This document shows positions 1-10,260 of a stretch of 64,000 bases of DNA, one piece after another (positions within the stretch are counted from its first letter, which is position 1; every line of letters starts with the position of its first letter). This stretch comes from Aphelidium insulamus (lineage: Eukaryota; Aphelidiomycota; Aphelidea; Aphelidiaceae), in assembly GCA_036784855.1 (NCBI GenBank), contig JAZDSV010000037.1:1-64000 (forward strand), given 5' to 3'. Both the position numbers and the translations under genes were made by a program. The notes under the pieces are model-generated. The model saw only the letters and a program-made list of their open reading frames with translations. It searched no databases and was not told the DNA's origin.

Positions 1-8
1 ACAAACCT

Positions 9-302
9 TGTAATGAAAAGATGTCTAATCATTCAGCACGGAACATCCTTGTTCTGGGATCATGGTGTAAACCTTTCATTGATAAGGAAATAAGAGTAAG
101 TGTGCCTATAATAGATATCTATTAAGGCCTGCAACACATGAACATCATGGTTGGTGAAGAACATCTTCATAAGAGACACAAGTCTTGACGGAATGCCAGA
201 GCAAGTCCAGTCTATCCAATCCTGGAACTGGCTTTAACCAAAATCAAAGACAATGCTTTGATTTTGGACAGTATATAATACTGTTCATGACTGTTCATGA
301 CA
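9..302 (-). repeat. Ty1/copia-type LTR (3' LTR of a minus-strand element)
   Basis: On the minus strand this unit starts TGTCATGAAC and ends TCATTACA, the TG...CA ends of an LTR. Just outside its start, still on the minus strand, is a purine-rich AGTGGGGAGA, as expected of a polypurine tract before a 3' LTR. The same sequence recurs at 15189-15498 and 55478-55732 on the plus strand, which confirms both ends. The gag-protease remains on the same strand (400-1710) suggest it closes that element, with most of pol deleted. Confidence 0.75.
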
Positions 303-399
303 TCTCCCCACTGGGTGGGCTCAGGCCCAGTGCAAGGCACTCTTTTGCAGCACGGTTGCGGAGGACCCCTAGGCATTGTCTCCATTAACTAGTTTCATT

Positions 400-1710
400 G
401 TCCCTTCACCAGCAACTGTCACTTTTGCATCATTGCCTACTGTTACTGATTGTTTCTCTGCATCTTTGTCATACAGGTGAAATTTGCTAAACAGCACATA
501 CATACAAGAGTACAATGTATAATGTGACTGGATGTGCCTGAGTCAATGATCAGTTTCTGTTGCACCTTATCTGTGTAGTGTACTAGGGCAACATCCACTT
601 TGTTTCTAATCTACTTGTTCCCAATTTTAGGGCACTTAGCAATAGTATGTTCACTGAAACATTTTTTGGTTAAATGCAGCTTGCCACAATGTTTGCATGT
701 TGGTTTCAAACCTGGGTTCTTCTCAAAACATTTGACCTTAGTATGATTTGCTTTACTGCAGTAACCACATTAGATACCCAATTGTTGTGGTGCTGTGCTT
801 GTGGACTAGTGCAGGTTGCAACATAGAAGGTTTGTTGCCTTTCTTCTTTGGAGTGCACTGTTTGTGCAATGCAACTGTCAACCTTGTAATTAACCTTGAC
901 CTTTGTCATGAGCTATAGTGGATTGGACATCCTAATCCTACAAACCTTGGCAATGTCAGCAGGGCATAAGCAGACATGCCAGGCAGACCTTTAAGCTGAT
1001 GAGACAATGTGTCAACCAGGAGGAGTGCAACTAGACAGGGCCAACCTAACATCTAAGTGTGGATAAATGTAAATAGACTGCTGGTCAAGTCATCAGATCA
1101 CTGCCCTTTAATTGACCAACCATCCAATCAGTGTTACTTGCAACAGCAACCAGCTCCAAAAAAAATCGCCAGTTCCAACCAATGACACAGAATGATGTCA
1201 TTTGGCATTGTAAATGCCATGGCTTGCTCATAGCTGCTGGGTCCCAATCTAACACATGCAGCTGTGTATCTTACTGTAGGCCAAGCAGGTACACATCCAG
1301 CACATATGCTTCCATCATGTTCCCAATAATGCTGTAGGGTACATGACATTGGCAAGATGCACTGTGCATAGGGCCAGTAGGTCTGCTACCTCACTGGCCT
1401 TGCTGAAGCTCAGCACCAGCAACATCTGTGCCAAATCATTAGCAGTGTTGCACTGGCCAGCCACCTGTATGGGATGGGATGCATCCTGTGGCAGTCTGTA
1501 TTTCCTGCTCAGACACCTATGCAGGCATGCAGTGAAGAACAGCTTGGCAGCTTTCAGCATGGTTAGTGCTGGCCACTTTATGTAAAGTAGGCCTTGCAAT
1601 GCTGCTGGCAACCAGATTAACTGGTGCTGCATGGCTTCTGGTTGGACTGGCAGCCTTTCTTTGCCAAGGCTGCTGTGGCTATCTTTGTTGCTGCCACAAA
1701 TTCTGTGCAA
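400..1710 (-). pseudogene. Ty1/copia gag-protease remnant
   Basis: Reading the minus strand from about 1710 to 460 gives a retrotransposon Gag followed by a protease, broken by many stops and frame changes. Near 770-650 there are two zinc-knuckle-like motifs, CGYCSKANHTKVKC and CKHCGKLHLTKKC. About 110 bases further on, near 536-545, comes LIIDSGTSSHI, an aspartic-protease DSG active site of the copia type. The upstream piece (about 1710-1315) reads like a Gag capsid region. A 3' LTR follows at 302-9, so integrase, RT and RNase H appear to be missing. It is dead. Confidence 0.65.
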
Positions 1711-1970
1711 ATGTGCTTTTTTTCCGCATGATACAGAAAATGCCTGATTGGTGTTCCGGCAAGATTAGTGCGGATCTACGTGCAGATTTTGACGCCGAGC
1801 ACGTTGCACGCCTCAGAATTGCCGTAGCATTTTTCCTCATAGAGATATCGCGTAATTTGTGAGCACTACATACTTCTGCACAGCACTACAACACCACACA
1901 GCACTCATGGACCCATCCTCATCACCAGTCGTGATCATGCAGCTGCTGCAGCACCACCACGTGACAAGAC

Positions 1971-3035
1971 GTGAATGACATGAATCTTGGCATCATTGGT
2001 GCTCCAAATGCTGATGCAGGCAAGCAGTATCATGCATGTACATGTTATATCTCACCAACACACTGCACTGCAATAGCAGCAAATTGGCTCAATGCAGCAA
2101 CACGTGCAAACTATCTGCGTGCAGCTCAGAAATATGTTGCTTGGTGCAACAGTAATGACTTGGATGCTGGCATACACATTGACATGCCACAAAACATCAT
2201 ATTGTACCTGCAGCAAGAGTATAAGATGAAAGATATGGCACTTACCACCATACAAGGACAAATTGTGGGCAATCCATGCAACTTGGAAGAGCTGAAGTTG
2301 TACTCTGCTGGTTTAGCACGTTCGCTAAATTGCAACCAAGTACAGAAGTCAAGTCTACCTCTACACTACCGGCATATGGCAAAGATTGCTGTTTGGCTTC
2401 ATGCTCAGTGTGAAATGAATCAAGATGATGAGAATTGGAAGCTTAGTCATTTGGAGGTGGTGACAGTTTGGGCTGTTTTTACACTTGCTTGGGTTTGCTG
2501 GCTTTGCATTGATGAAGTATTGGAACTCAAGATGAGTGACATAAAGTTGAATCAGTCAACACCATTATGGAACCTACTGTACCATGAACTCCAAATTGTA
2601 TTCCGCAAGACCAACCAGGCGGATCAAAACAGGGTATTCAAGTATCAAATCCACGCTGTCCCTGGCAAAGAGGATGCTGATGCATTTGCAGCACTTACGG
2701 ATTATTTTCAATACTGTGAGCTGAATCCAACCCCAGATGAACCGCTGTTTTGGAAGTGACAGGAAGTACTGGGACTTCTGTTGGGGGGAATATTGATGCA
2801 AAATGGATTGCATCAATGCTAGACCTCATAACTGAGAGTTGCAGCTTCTAGACAACCCAGATGTTGGATGGTTTACAACAAACTGCTTCAGGCGTGGTGG
2901 GGCCCAGCATTGGTTCATGTATGCTAGGGAGTAGTGGAGTCTGACAGCTATTGCACAATGGGGTGGCTGGAGCAAGAGTGAACACCATCATACAATTATT
3001 TGATACTTGATGGATGAGTACAGTGTCATGGAGAA
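1971..3035 (+). pseudogene. Tyrosine recombinase of Crypton type, broken
   Basis: The first 262 codons (1971-2759) have an N-terminal helical DNA-binding part (TRANYLRAAQKYVAWCN) and the start of a catalytic domain, FTLAWVCWLCIDEVLELKM. In the family this stretch reads LLRxxEVLxL, so the first catalytic Arg is a Cys here. After a stop at 2757 the reading shifts frame. Box II is recognisable near 2860-2905 (TTNCFRRGGAQ, family HxFRRG), then QWGGWS and a terminal YLMDEY carrying the likely nucleophilic Tyr near 3015-3025. In-frame stops at about 2928 and 3001 look like point mutations. Crypton elements encode such recombinases; target repeats were not found. The 3' end abuts a gypsy integrase directly. 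Confidence 0.6.
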
Positions 3036-4058
3036 TGATGGCCTGTTGTACTTCCAGCCAGATGGCATGGATGAGCGGCTCCTTCTTCCTAAAGCGCCTG
3101 CCGTTCTGAAAGCTGTACTCCGTGATGAGCATGACCATGCTGGTCATTTTGGCATAGACAAAACTTTGGAACTTGTGCGTTGCAAGTATATCTGGAACAA
3201 CATGCACCGTTATATCAAACACTACTGTCTCTCGTGTGACTCCTGTCAACGAGTCAAAGACAGTAACCATCCGCCACATGGCCATTTGCAGCTGTTACCT
3301 GTTGCTCTTCATTGCTGGTCCAACCTTGCCATTGACTTCATGCCCAATTTGCCTTCTACATGCGATGCCCATGACATGATCATGATTGTGGTTTGTTGCC
3401 ATACCAAGTCTATTGTACTGATCCCATGCCACGGCAGTGCAACGGCCAAGGACGTGGCTCAGCTGCTGAAGGTTCATGTCATACAACACAAGGGGCTTCC
3501 CACTCAAATTGTTTTGGACCGCGACCCTCGGTTTACATTGCATTACTGGCAACAGCTGATGCGTCGCTGGGGTGCCACTTTGCAAATGTCTACCTCAAAT
3601 CATCAGCAAACAGATGGGCAAGCAGAGCGCGGCGTGCGGTCCATTAAGGAAGTTTTACGCCACTATGTCAATTTCAATCATGGCAACTGGGCGGCACTGC
3701 TGCCAGATGTCAGCATGGCATACAATGATTTGGTGAACACCTCTACTGGCCTCACTCCTTTCTTTGCCGACTTGGGCCGTCATCCCAACATGCTCAAACT
3801 CCACGCCTTGCCTGCTTCTGCACCAGCTGTTGAAGAATTAGCCGTGCAGCAAACCGCCACCTCCACTCTTATTGCGGATCAGCTTACCCTTGTTGCCCAA
3901 GATCAGAAGTACTATGCTGACACCAAGCGCCTCCCCACACCCAACCTGAATGTTGGCAGTCAGGTCTTACTGGATGCTTCTGCTCTACACAACTGGTCTA
4001 TTTTCCGCCCATCGCCTGTTTGAAAACTACGCCCACGTCGCTTTGGGCCTTTTCTTGG
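3030..4058 (+). pseudogene. Ty3/gypsy integrase segment (inverted relative to its RT)
   Basis: It starts in the RNaseH-integrase linker (DGLLYFQPDG) and runs through an HHCC zinc domain (HDHAGHF ... CLSCDSCQRVK) into the rve core with D (AIDFMP), D (VLDRDPRF) and E (DGQAERG), so the DDE triad is intact. The C-terminal part (NVGSQVLLDAS) meets a stop at 4021-4023, after which KLRPRRFGPF continues to about 4058. There plus-strand homology ends and the minus-strand RNaseH linker begins. The left end touches the tyrosine recombinase. A homologous integrase lies at 20690-21537. In a normal element the integrase would follow RT on the same strand, so this one is flipped. Confidence 0.8.
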
Positions 4059-4059
4059 A

Positions 4060-6110
4060 CGCAAAATGGCAGTTGGGCATTCTGGAGAAGGTGCATGCAG
4101 CAACTATCAGTCAGATAGCCATCCCAAACAAGGCGGAGAAAGTCAGAGTGCGCAGCAGGCAGCTCACAATTGGTATCCGGATGGAGCTCAACGGACGCCA
4201 CCAGTGGTGCGGTGTCTCCATGAAACAAAAGTGAGGTCGGAGCGTTTGAGGGAACTGTTACCGGTGCATGTTTTAGTTTAGATAGAGCGTCAGCAACAAC
4301 GTTCTGATCGCGCGGTATGTGCTTGATGTCAAATTGGAAGCTTTGAATTTCGCGCAAGCCAGCGGATTTGGCGCTTGCTGAGGTTTTCATTTGAATGCAG
4401 TGTTTGAAGCAAGATGTTGTCCGTGTATACATAAAAACATCAAGGTATGACGCCATTTCTTCAAGGCATGAACCAACGCAGCATTGTCAACTTCATGGAC
4501 TGGATAGTTGCGCTCCGCCGAGTTTAGCTTTCGAGATTCGAAAGCGACGGGGTGGAGATGGCCGAGGGCATCTTCTTGGCACAAAACGGCTCCAATAGCG
4601 ACAACCGATGATGCATCGAAAAAAATGATGAACGGCTTGTTTCGGTCTGGAGGCTGCAGTACCGGTGCGCTGGTGAGCCGCGACTTCAGTTGTTGGAAAG
4701 CCACATTAGCTTCGGCGGACCAACGCCACGGCACGTCTTAACACGTCACTCACGTCACCCGCAAGGGCAGTGAGTGGCGCGGCTAAATGGGAATACTGAT
4801 CAATGAAGCGGCAATAATAGTTGGCCAGTCCCAAGAATGAACGTAAGTCCCTCTGGTCAGTGGGTGTTGGCCAGTCACGGACAACATCAACTTTGACATC
4901 ATCAACTGCAATTCCCTGTCCTGAAACCGTGTGACCGAGAAATTTCGTCTGACAGCGTGCAAACTTGCACTTTTCGGTCTCAGCGTACAGCTTGTGCTGG
5001 CGTAGCAGCAAAAAAACGCAGCAATGTAAGGTGCACGGCCGGCGTCTTCAAGTATATCAAAATATTGTTGAGATACACAACCACTCCATGGTCGAGGAGC
5101 AGCTGAAATACCTGATTCATGAGGCGCTGAAACGTAGCAGGACCGGACGTCAATCCAAACGGTACAACCAGATATTCAAAATGGCCATACTTGGTTTGGA
5201 AAGCCGTCTTGTGTACGTCTTCCTCTTTGATACGTATCTGGTGAAAGCCAGACACCAGATCCAACTTAGAAAAAATTTTTGCGCCTGCAAGCTGGTCCAA
5301 ACAGTCATTGGCACGTGGCATCCCATACCGATCCTTCATGGTGATATTGTTCAATGCGGGGTAATTGACGCACAGACGTAAACCGCGGTTATTGGGCTTT
5401 TGCACAAACAGTACGGGCGCTCTGTAGCTGCTCGTAGACGGACGGATCCAACCGCGGTCAAGCAGTTTCTTCAACTGTGCTTCAATTGTTAATGTGGGTT
5501 AGGGTTAATGCGGTCCGACTCAGCAAAACTGAGGCAATAGAGGCATTGCGCCGGCGTTTTGGCATTTTCAATCAATGGAATGGCATGATCGACGGAGCGG
5601 CGCGGGGGCAGACTGTCCGGCGGCCTGGCAAGTACATCCGAAAACTCGGTGAGTACCTGCTGGAGACCCGTCAACGGAACAGCATGCTTGCGGTCATCTC
5701 GGTATAATTCTTTCAGGTGAATGGCAAAGACGGGTGCGTTGGTTGCCGCAGCTTTGACGAAAGCATTCAATTCCATCACTTGACACTCAATTGCGCGGCC
5801 CACTCGCGGATTAATAGCCTTCAAACAAATCTGTCGGCCGTGACGATTGAAACACAGCTCATTCTCACGCCAGTCAACGTCCGGATTGACCGTGGTGAAC
5901 CACGCCTTGCTCAGTATACAATCAAGGCCGTTGTGCAAGATCACTACAAATGGCAAAAAATCGTTGTACTCTCCCACCATGATACTCAGCATAACGGCGC
6001 CGTGGCTCTCACATGTCTCCCCGTTTGGCAACCGTACGCCGCGTCCATTGCCTTCCGTGGGTGTGATGGCCACCGTCATGCACTGCACCAGCGACTTTGA
6101 CACGAAGTTG
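4060..6110 (-). pseudogene. Ty3/gypsy protease-RT-RNase H remnant
   Basis: Four minus-strand pieces in consecutive order make a pol without integrase. At 6110-5489 is the protease C-terminal part (THNFVSKSLVQ onward); the catalytic DSG that should precede it is missing. At 5474-4980 is RT, with RLCVNYPALNNIT and KLDLVSGFHQIRI; the active-site YxDD reads VVVYLNNIL, so both metal-binding Asp are Asn. At 5011-4706 is the RT connection (KCKFARCQTKFLGHTV). At 4734-4040 is RNase H (FIIFFDASSVVAIGAVL; HIPRDQNVVADALS). Frames shift at each junction. The 3' end stops exactly where the inverted integrase starts. Dead by several independent lesions. Confidence 0.8.
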
Positions 6111-6320
6111 TGTGTGGTTAGTGGTGTGTGGTAAAATCGTCCGTTATGCTAGCAGGATTAAGGGCGCCGCCTTCTAGTGCAGCATTGCGCTGCATCAGCA
6201 ATTGCAGCTTGGACAGAGCTACAGTTGTTTTTGATGAAAGTGTTTTCACGGATTCCACAGAGGTGTGGAGAAGTGAATCCAGGCGCGCTCTGTCAGCAGC
6301 GTCCATTTCAAAATAGTCAA

Positions 6321-6624
6321 TCTGTATAACAAAGGCTCTAGGCACTTTGTGACGGAGTCAGCTAGTGTGCGGTGTGGTACAGCGTGCGCAAACCAACCTG
6401 CAGAAATCCGTTTAAAATACAGTTTATTTATGTTATGTGTGGCTACCTTTGTGACGGAGTCAGCTAGCGTGCAGTGTGGTACAGCGCGCGTAAACCAACC
6501 TGCAGAAATCCGTTTAAAATAAACAGATTGACTGCAGGTGGCATTGCTGTTCCACACCCATGTAGCTGCTCCGTTACACAGTCGCGGTCGATCGGGACGC
6601 CTCTGAGTGCACTGTTACAGTTCC
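6321..6624. repeat. LTR-like repeat, third family, with internal tandem duplication
   Basis: A unit starting TGTATAACAAAGGC and ending GCACTGTTACA. Inside it, a block beginning CTTTGTGACGGAGTCAGC occurs twice (from 6345 and from 6447), about 102 bp apart and nearly identical. Related copies lie at 16235-16426 and 18475-18610. The TG...CA-like ends suggest an LTR, but no coding region is clearly attached. Confidence 0.5.
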
Positions 6625-6720
6625 GCCCTCTCCGTCAGCAAGGTAGCAACGACAATGTAATGCGCCGCCAGCATGTTCACGCCGTAGTATTCAAAGGCGC
6701 AGAGGCACTGTCAAAGAAAC

Positions 6721-7187
6721 TGTAACAGCGGCCGGCGGCTTGCTGTTTGAGAGGTGTAAACCTGGGAGGAGAGTGAGACGCAATGCGGGAGAAGCGGGAG
6801 AAATGTGCAACACACGGCACAGTCAGGACAGGAGCAGAGAGAGACACAATGCAACAGACCTGGGAGGAGGGTGAGACGCGACGCGGGAGAAGCGGGAGAA
6901 GCGGGAGAAACGCGCGACACACAGTGCAGACAGGACAGGAGCAGAGAGAGACACAATGCAACAGACCTGGCATGTGAGATGCAAACAGCAGGACACCAGG
7001 CTCACCTAGTAACAGGCCCATGTGAGCAGCAACAAGCGGCAGACACACAAAGATGGGACAAGTTGACTAGGGAGCACCTGGTGCCCCGCATCCCTTACAC
7101 ATGCATGCATTGTGGGTCCAGGTTTGGGTTTGGGTCAGGGGGAGGTCTGGGTTGCTGATTGTGCCATTGACAGTGGCCACTGTTACA
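6721..7187 (+). repeat. Solo LTR with 5-bp target duplication GAAAC
   Basis: It begins TGTAACAGCGG and ends GGCCACTGTTACA, so the termini are inverted repeats (TGTAACAG/CTGTTACA). GAAAC flanks it on both sides (6716-6720 and 7188-7192), a perfect 5-bp target-site duplication. The body has direct repeats of GGGAGAAGC and of a block ending CAGACCTGG. A 477-bp relative sits inverted at 19908-20384. No internal region is present, so it is the product of LTR-LTR recombination. The plus sign is arbitrary. Confidence 0.85.
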
Positions 7188-7470
7188 GAAACTTGCGGAC
7201 CAGAAGCGTGCTTTTGTCTTGACTGGTAAATTGGTGTATCATCTTTGACCGTAGCAGCTGGTGGATAGTCTGGATGCTACCCTCAGGTATGTTGCCCTGA
7301 GAGGCCCATAGTGGGCATTAGGGTTGGAGTCTACCTTGCAACCAAGGTGCAATATAGCTTGTCCTAAATCTTGATTTTCTGCCTTCAGGCATTTGACTTG
7401 ATCAATAAGTTGTTGTTGTGTTGGTTGCAGTGTGTCTTCAACAACTTGAGCCATTTTGTGAGTTGATCTA

Positions 7471-7714
7471 TGTAACAAGGGCCAGGGGCTCCTTGTGCCA
7501 TTGGTACCAGGTACAGAGAAGTGGCAAGCAGAGTGAGATCACAAACCTGTGATGTGTCAGATGGACACAGTCTGACCATCACGGCGGACCTTGTGCCGTT
7601 GGTACCAGGTACAGAGAAGTGGCAAGCAGAGTGAGATCACGAACCTATAGGCTCAGCAGTTGATAATGAACGTAGATCAACTGCTGGGCTTTCCAACTCT
7701 AATGCCATATTTAT
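7471..7714 (+). repeat. LTR-like fragment (TGTAACAAGG family) with duplicated core
   Basis: It starts TGTAACAAGGGCCAGGGG. A roughly 60-bp block (CCATTGGTACCAGGTACAGAG onward) is present twice, from about 7495 and about 7590. The same block, in either orientation, recurs at 9260-9500, 20598-20690 and 21600-21697. The copy at 21600-21697 ends CCTTGTTACA on the plus strand, the mirror of this start. It directly borders the 140-bp element at 7715. Confidence 0.5.
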
Positions 7715-7854
7715 TGTAGGATCAGGGGTTGGGATCCGGGTGATAGCACCAGAACAGTGGATAGGAAATAGACAAGTAACGTGTATTTTAAATTACTTCA
7801 GGCACGCGATGCGGTGCCTTGATGGTTACTCCCACTCCCAGGAGTAATCGTACA
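7715..7854 (+). mobile_element. 140-bp TRIM-like element (TGTAGGATC...CGTACA), copy 1
   Basis: Ends are TGTA...TACA. It is flanked by TTTAT (7710-7714) and TTAAT (7855-7859), a 5-bp target duplication with one mismatch. A related sequence in opposite orientation near 20520-20550 reads straight across without the insert (...TTTATAGCCAATTTGG on its minus strand), giving an empty site. Further copies are at 17511-17650 and 45283-45418. It has no coding capacity. It could be a solo LTR of a small retroelement or a MITE; 5-bp duplications and TG...CA ends favour an LTR. Confidence 0.75.
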
Positions 7855-7859
7855 TTAAT

Positions 7860-8063
7860 AGCCAATTTGGCGTCCAATGCCTCCCCAGGGTTGGTGTCCA
7901 ATGCCTCCTCTTGCTGAGTGCTTTCTGGTTGCCAATCCGCGGTTACCAGCGCAACAAAAGATTCCCAAACTGTTGGTACCAGATGAGTCATAATGCCGTC
8001 ATTGGTGCTAAGCTGACATGGAGTACAGCTCCATGTTACAACTTGTCTATTGATCAATCCCAT
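7860..8063 (-). pseudogene. Retrotransposon Gag N-terminal fragment
   Basis: The minus strand reads MTHLVPTVWESFVAL followed by an acidic stretch EALDTNPGEALDAKLAIN. The same protein start appears on the plus strand at about 20386-20530 (MTHPVPTIWESFVAP), beside a solo LTR. A repeated Met-initiated segment close to LTR pieces is best read as the start of a gypsy Gag, but no diagnostic domain is visible. The segment stops at the 140-bp repeat insertion. Confidence 0.35.
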
Positions 8064-8102
8064 TGTCCAGGTATCTTATCTGCAGATCCCCCTGGATCCT
8101 AC
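8041..8102 (-). repeat. Fragment of TGTAGGATCC-type LTR-like repeat
   Basis: Reverse complement starts TGTAGGATCCAGGGGGATC and continues through GATAAGATACCTGGACAATGGG. It matches the two tandem units at 14793-14940. Confidence 0.5.
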
Positions 8103-8280
8103 ATCTCCCCCTATGGGTGTTTTTGGGATCTGCTGATGCTCCAACTTTTCATCCCCTTTTTTAGCATCCTCATCTGATGCATCTGATAAATTGGAGTCAG
8201 TGTCTCCATCATTGACCTGCGGGAAATCAACTGCTACTGGCCTCCATTTCCTGCAGCATCAATAAATACTATGTCACAGC

Positions 8281-8840
8281 TTACAATGCCTTCTTCATGA
8301 AATAGTCTGCCAACTTGTAACCACAGTCTTCATAACCAAGAAGCACTGCTTTTCTGCCACGTCCATCCAATGCTTGATGCTTCTCTGTTGGCACATGGCT
8401 GTAACATACTGCACCAAATGTGCATTTGTGGCACAGGTTGCCACTTGCCCCACAGCAACTCAAATGGAGTCTTCCCATAGACAGTCATCTGTTGCACAAA
8501 TATGCAGCAATAACCACTGCCTTGGCCTACCAAGACTTTTGCTTGCATTAATCTTTCAACATAGTGCACACCTTTGTAGACAGCATGTCATTCATGCATT
8601 CTTCCATGCCATTCTGCTGTGGATTGTACAGCACAGTTGGCAAATACTTAATTCCCTGTGCCACATTCCATTCCTGCATCTGCTTGTTGACATATTTTTC
8701 CATTGTCCAATTGGAGCAGCAGAACCTTCTTCAAGTCTGCACTTTGATCTCCATTACAAAATCTTTCCAGCTGCTGTTGGAGCTCAGACTGGCATTGTAC
8801 TTGCACCGTTAGTCCGTTGAGAGCATCCAGCACTTGCAAG
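8281..8840 (-). pseudogene. Ty1/copia integrase C-terminal remnant
   Basis: Minus-strand reading, with several frame changes and stops, gives LQLDNGKIC (the core second Asp region), then YNPQQNGMEE (family PQQNGVAER with the catalytic Glu), GKTPFELLWGK (family TPYEAWYGK) and the post-core motif VPTEKHQALDGRGRKAVLLGY. This order is diagnostic of a copia integrase. No RT follows. The fragment lies among LTR pieces and is not functional. Confidence 0.65.
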
Positions 8841-8919
8841 CTGGTACTCCATGCTGTAGACTGTGCTGGGAGTGGCAGCCAAACCAGCGAGGTTGGGCAC
8901 TATAAGTAGAGTTAACTTG

Positions 8920-9190
8920 TGTTACAGCAGCCAGAGGCTTGCTGGTCAGGAACCTGGATGGAGTGTGAGTGCATGACAAAAAAGGGCGGCATGCAACATG
9001 CACAGGACAGGAGACAGAGAGGCAGAGCAGGAAGACAGAGAGCAACGCAACAGACCTAGAGAACAGTCCATGTGAGTGTGTGTAGAAAGGGCATGCGCAC
9101 AGAGAATGGGACAAGTTAACTAGGTGGCATCTGGTGCCCTTTAAATAAATGGATAACCAATAACCAGGTTTTATTGTGTTTGCCACTCTA
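8920..9190 (+). repeat. Divergent relative of the TGTAACAG solo-LTR family
   Basis: From TGTTACAGCAGCCAGAGGC near 8921 the sequence follows the solo LTR at 6721: CAGGACAGGAG..., AGACAGAGAG, CAACAGACCT, GGGACAAGTTAACTAGG and a CTGGTGCCC block, with indels. No clean ends or target duplication were found, so it is an older copy. Confidence 0.45.
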
Positions 9191-9259
9191 GCAACTAGTG
9201 TGAAGAGGTTTCCTGAGGCAGAATTCTACAATGCCTGTTTGAAGGTATGGTGGTGCTTT

Positions 9260-9500
9260 CAGTTGCAACTGTAACAAGGGGCTGGGGCTGCTTCTGTTGT
9301 TGGTACTATGGGTATAGAGAGGGGCCAGTAGAGAGAAGATCACAAATGTTATGCCATTGGTGCCAGGGATAGAGAGGTGGCAACCATAGTGAGATCACAA
9401 AACTGTGATGTGTTAGATGGACACAGTCTGGCCATCATGGAGGACCTTGTGCTGTTGGTACCAAGGATAGAGAGGTGGCAAGCAGAGTGGAATCACAAAC
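9260..9500 (+). repeat. Degenerate copies of the TGTAACAAGG LTR-like block
   Basis: TGTAACAAGGGGCTGGGG is followed by repeated variants of the GGTACCAGG-TACAGAGA-GTGGCAA-AGAGTGAGATCACAAA block, also seen at 7495 and 20598. At least three partial units are present in about 240 bp. Confidence 0.4.
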
Positions 9501-9820
9501 CTTGTAACAAAGCTGATGATGAGCTGATTGTAGCTGATCTGATGAGACAACATGACAACCAGGAGGAGTGCAACCAGACAGAATCAACCTCCGCATCCCA
9601 CTACAGTCACATATACACCTATTAAACACCACTACAGTGCTTGGCATGCCTCCAGCTTTTGTTTGGTGCTGTGTATGCACTGTTTGGAGCACTCTTTGCC
9701 ACAGCGTGGTATGGCATGCTGGCAGGCGGTGCCAGTGCCACTGCTCACACTCTACACCCCAGCCAATGATGGTGGCACTTTTGTGTTACATAAGAAGCAC
9801 TATATTACTACACTGTGCAT

Positions 9821-9949
9821 CTCTCTGTGCAGCTATGTACTTACTTTTGCTCACTGCGCCAGTGAGGTCTGTGTAGAACATTGTGAGCAAAAGTAAGTAC
9901 ATAGCTGCACAGAGAGACAATGTTCTACACAGACCTCACTGGCGCAGTG
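9821..9949. repeat. Two interleaved perfect inverted repeats (X-Y-X'-Y')
   Basis: Bases 9821-9854 (34 nt, CTCTCTGTGCAGC...TTGCTCAC) are the exact reverse complement of 9883-9916. Bases 9852-9884 (33 nt, CACTGCGCC...CATTGT) are the exact reverse complement of 9917-9949. The arms alternate, so the two stems cannot form as simple nested hairpins. The region is otherwise featureless repeat-rich DNA. Confidence 0.85.
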
Positions 9950-10260
9950 CTGCAGCTCATTGACTACAGCACTTTGAGCAGCAGCACTACAGACATGGAC
10001 AACAAGTCTGCTACCACCACCTCATCAGTGGACCCTATGGAAGAGTATGTGCTATCTGGTACTGTGTGTTGCTGGTCTCACTAACATTGCATAGTGTCCC
10101 AGATGGGTGGTGCCACTTCCACTGTTACGCAGTGGCTGACTCCACATCTCTTCAGCTTCAGCTTCAGCTCAAGAAAGCGGCCCAGTCTATGTCTAGTATA
10201 CTGTTATTAACAATATCATCATTGCAGCCAGTGTCAGCACTGCGTACTGGATGCTTGGGA

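Noticed and set aside
3393-3647. Other open frames overlapping the gypsy integrase
   Set aside because: They are shadows of the integrase frame and have no domain of their own.
6783-7158. Plus and minus open frames rich in Arg/Ser in the solo LTR
   Set aside because: They come from the GGGAGAAGC direct repeats inside the LTR; the same frames appear inverted in the copy at 19908-20384.
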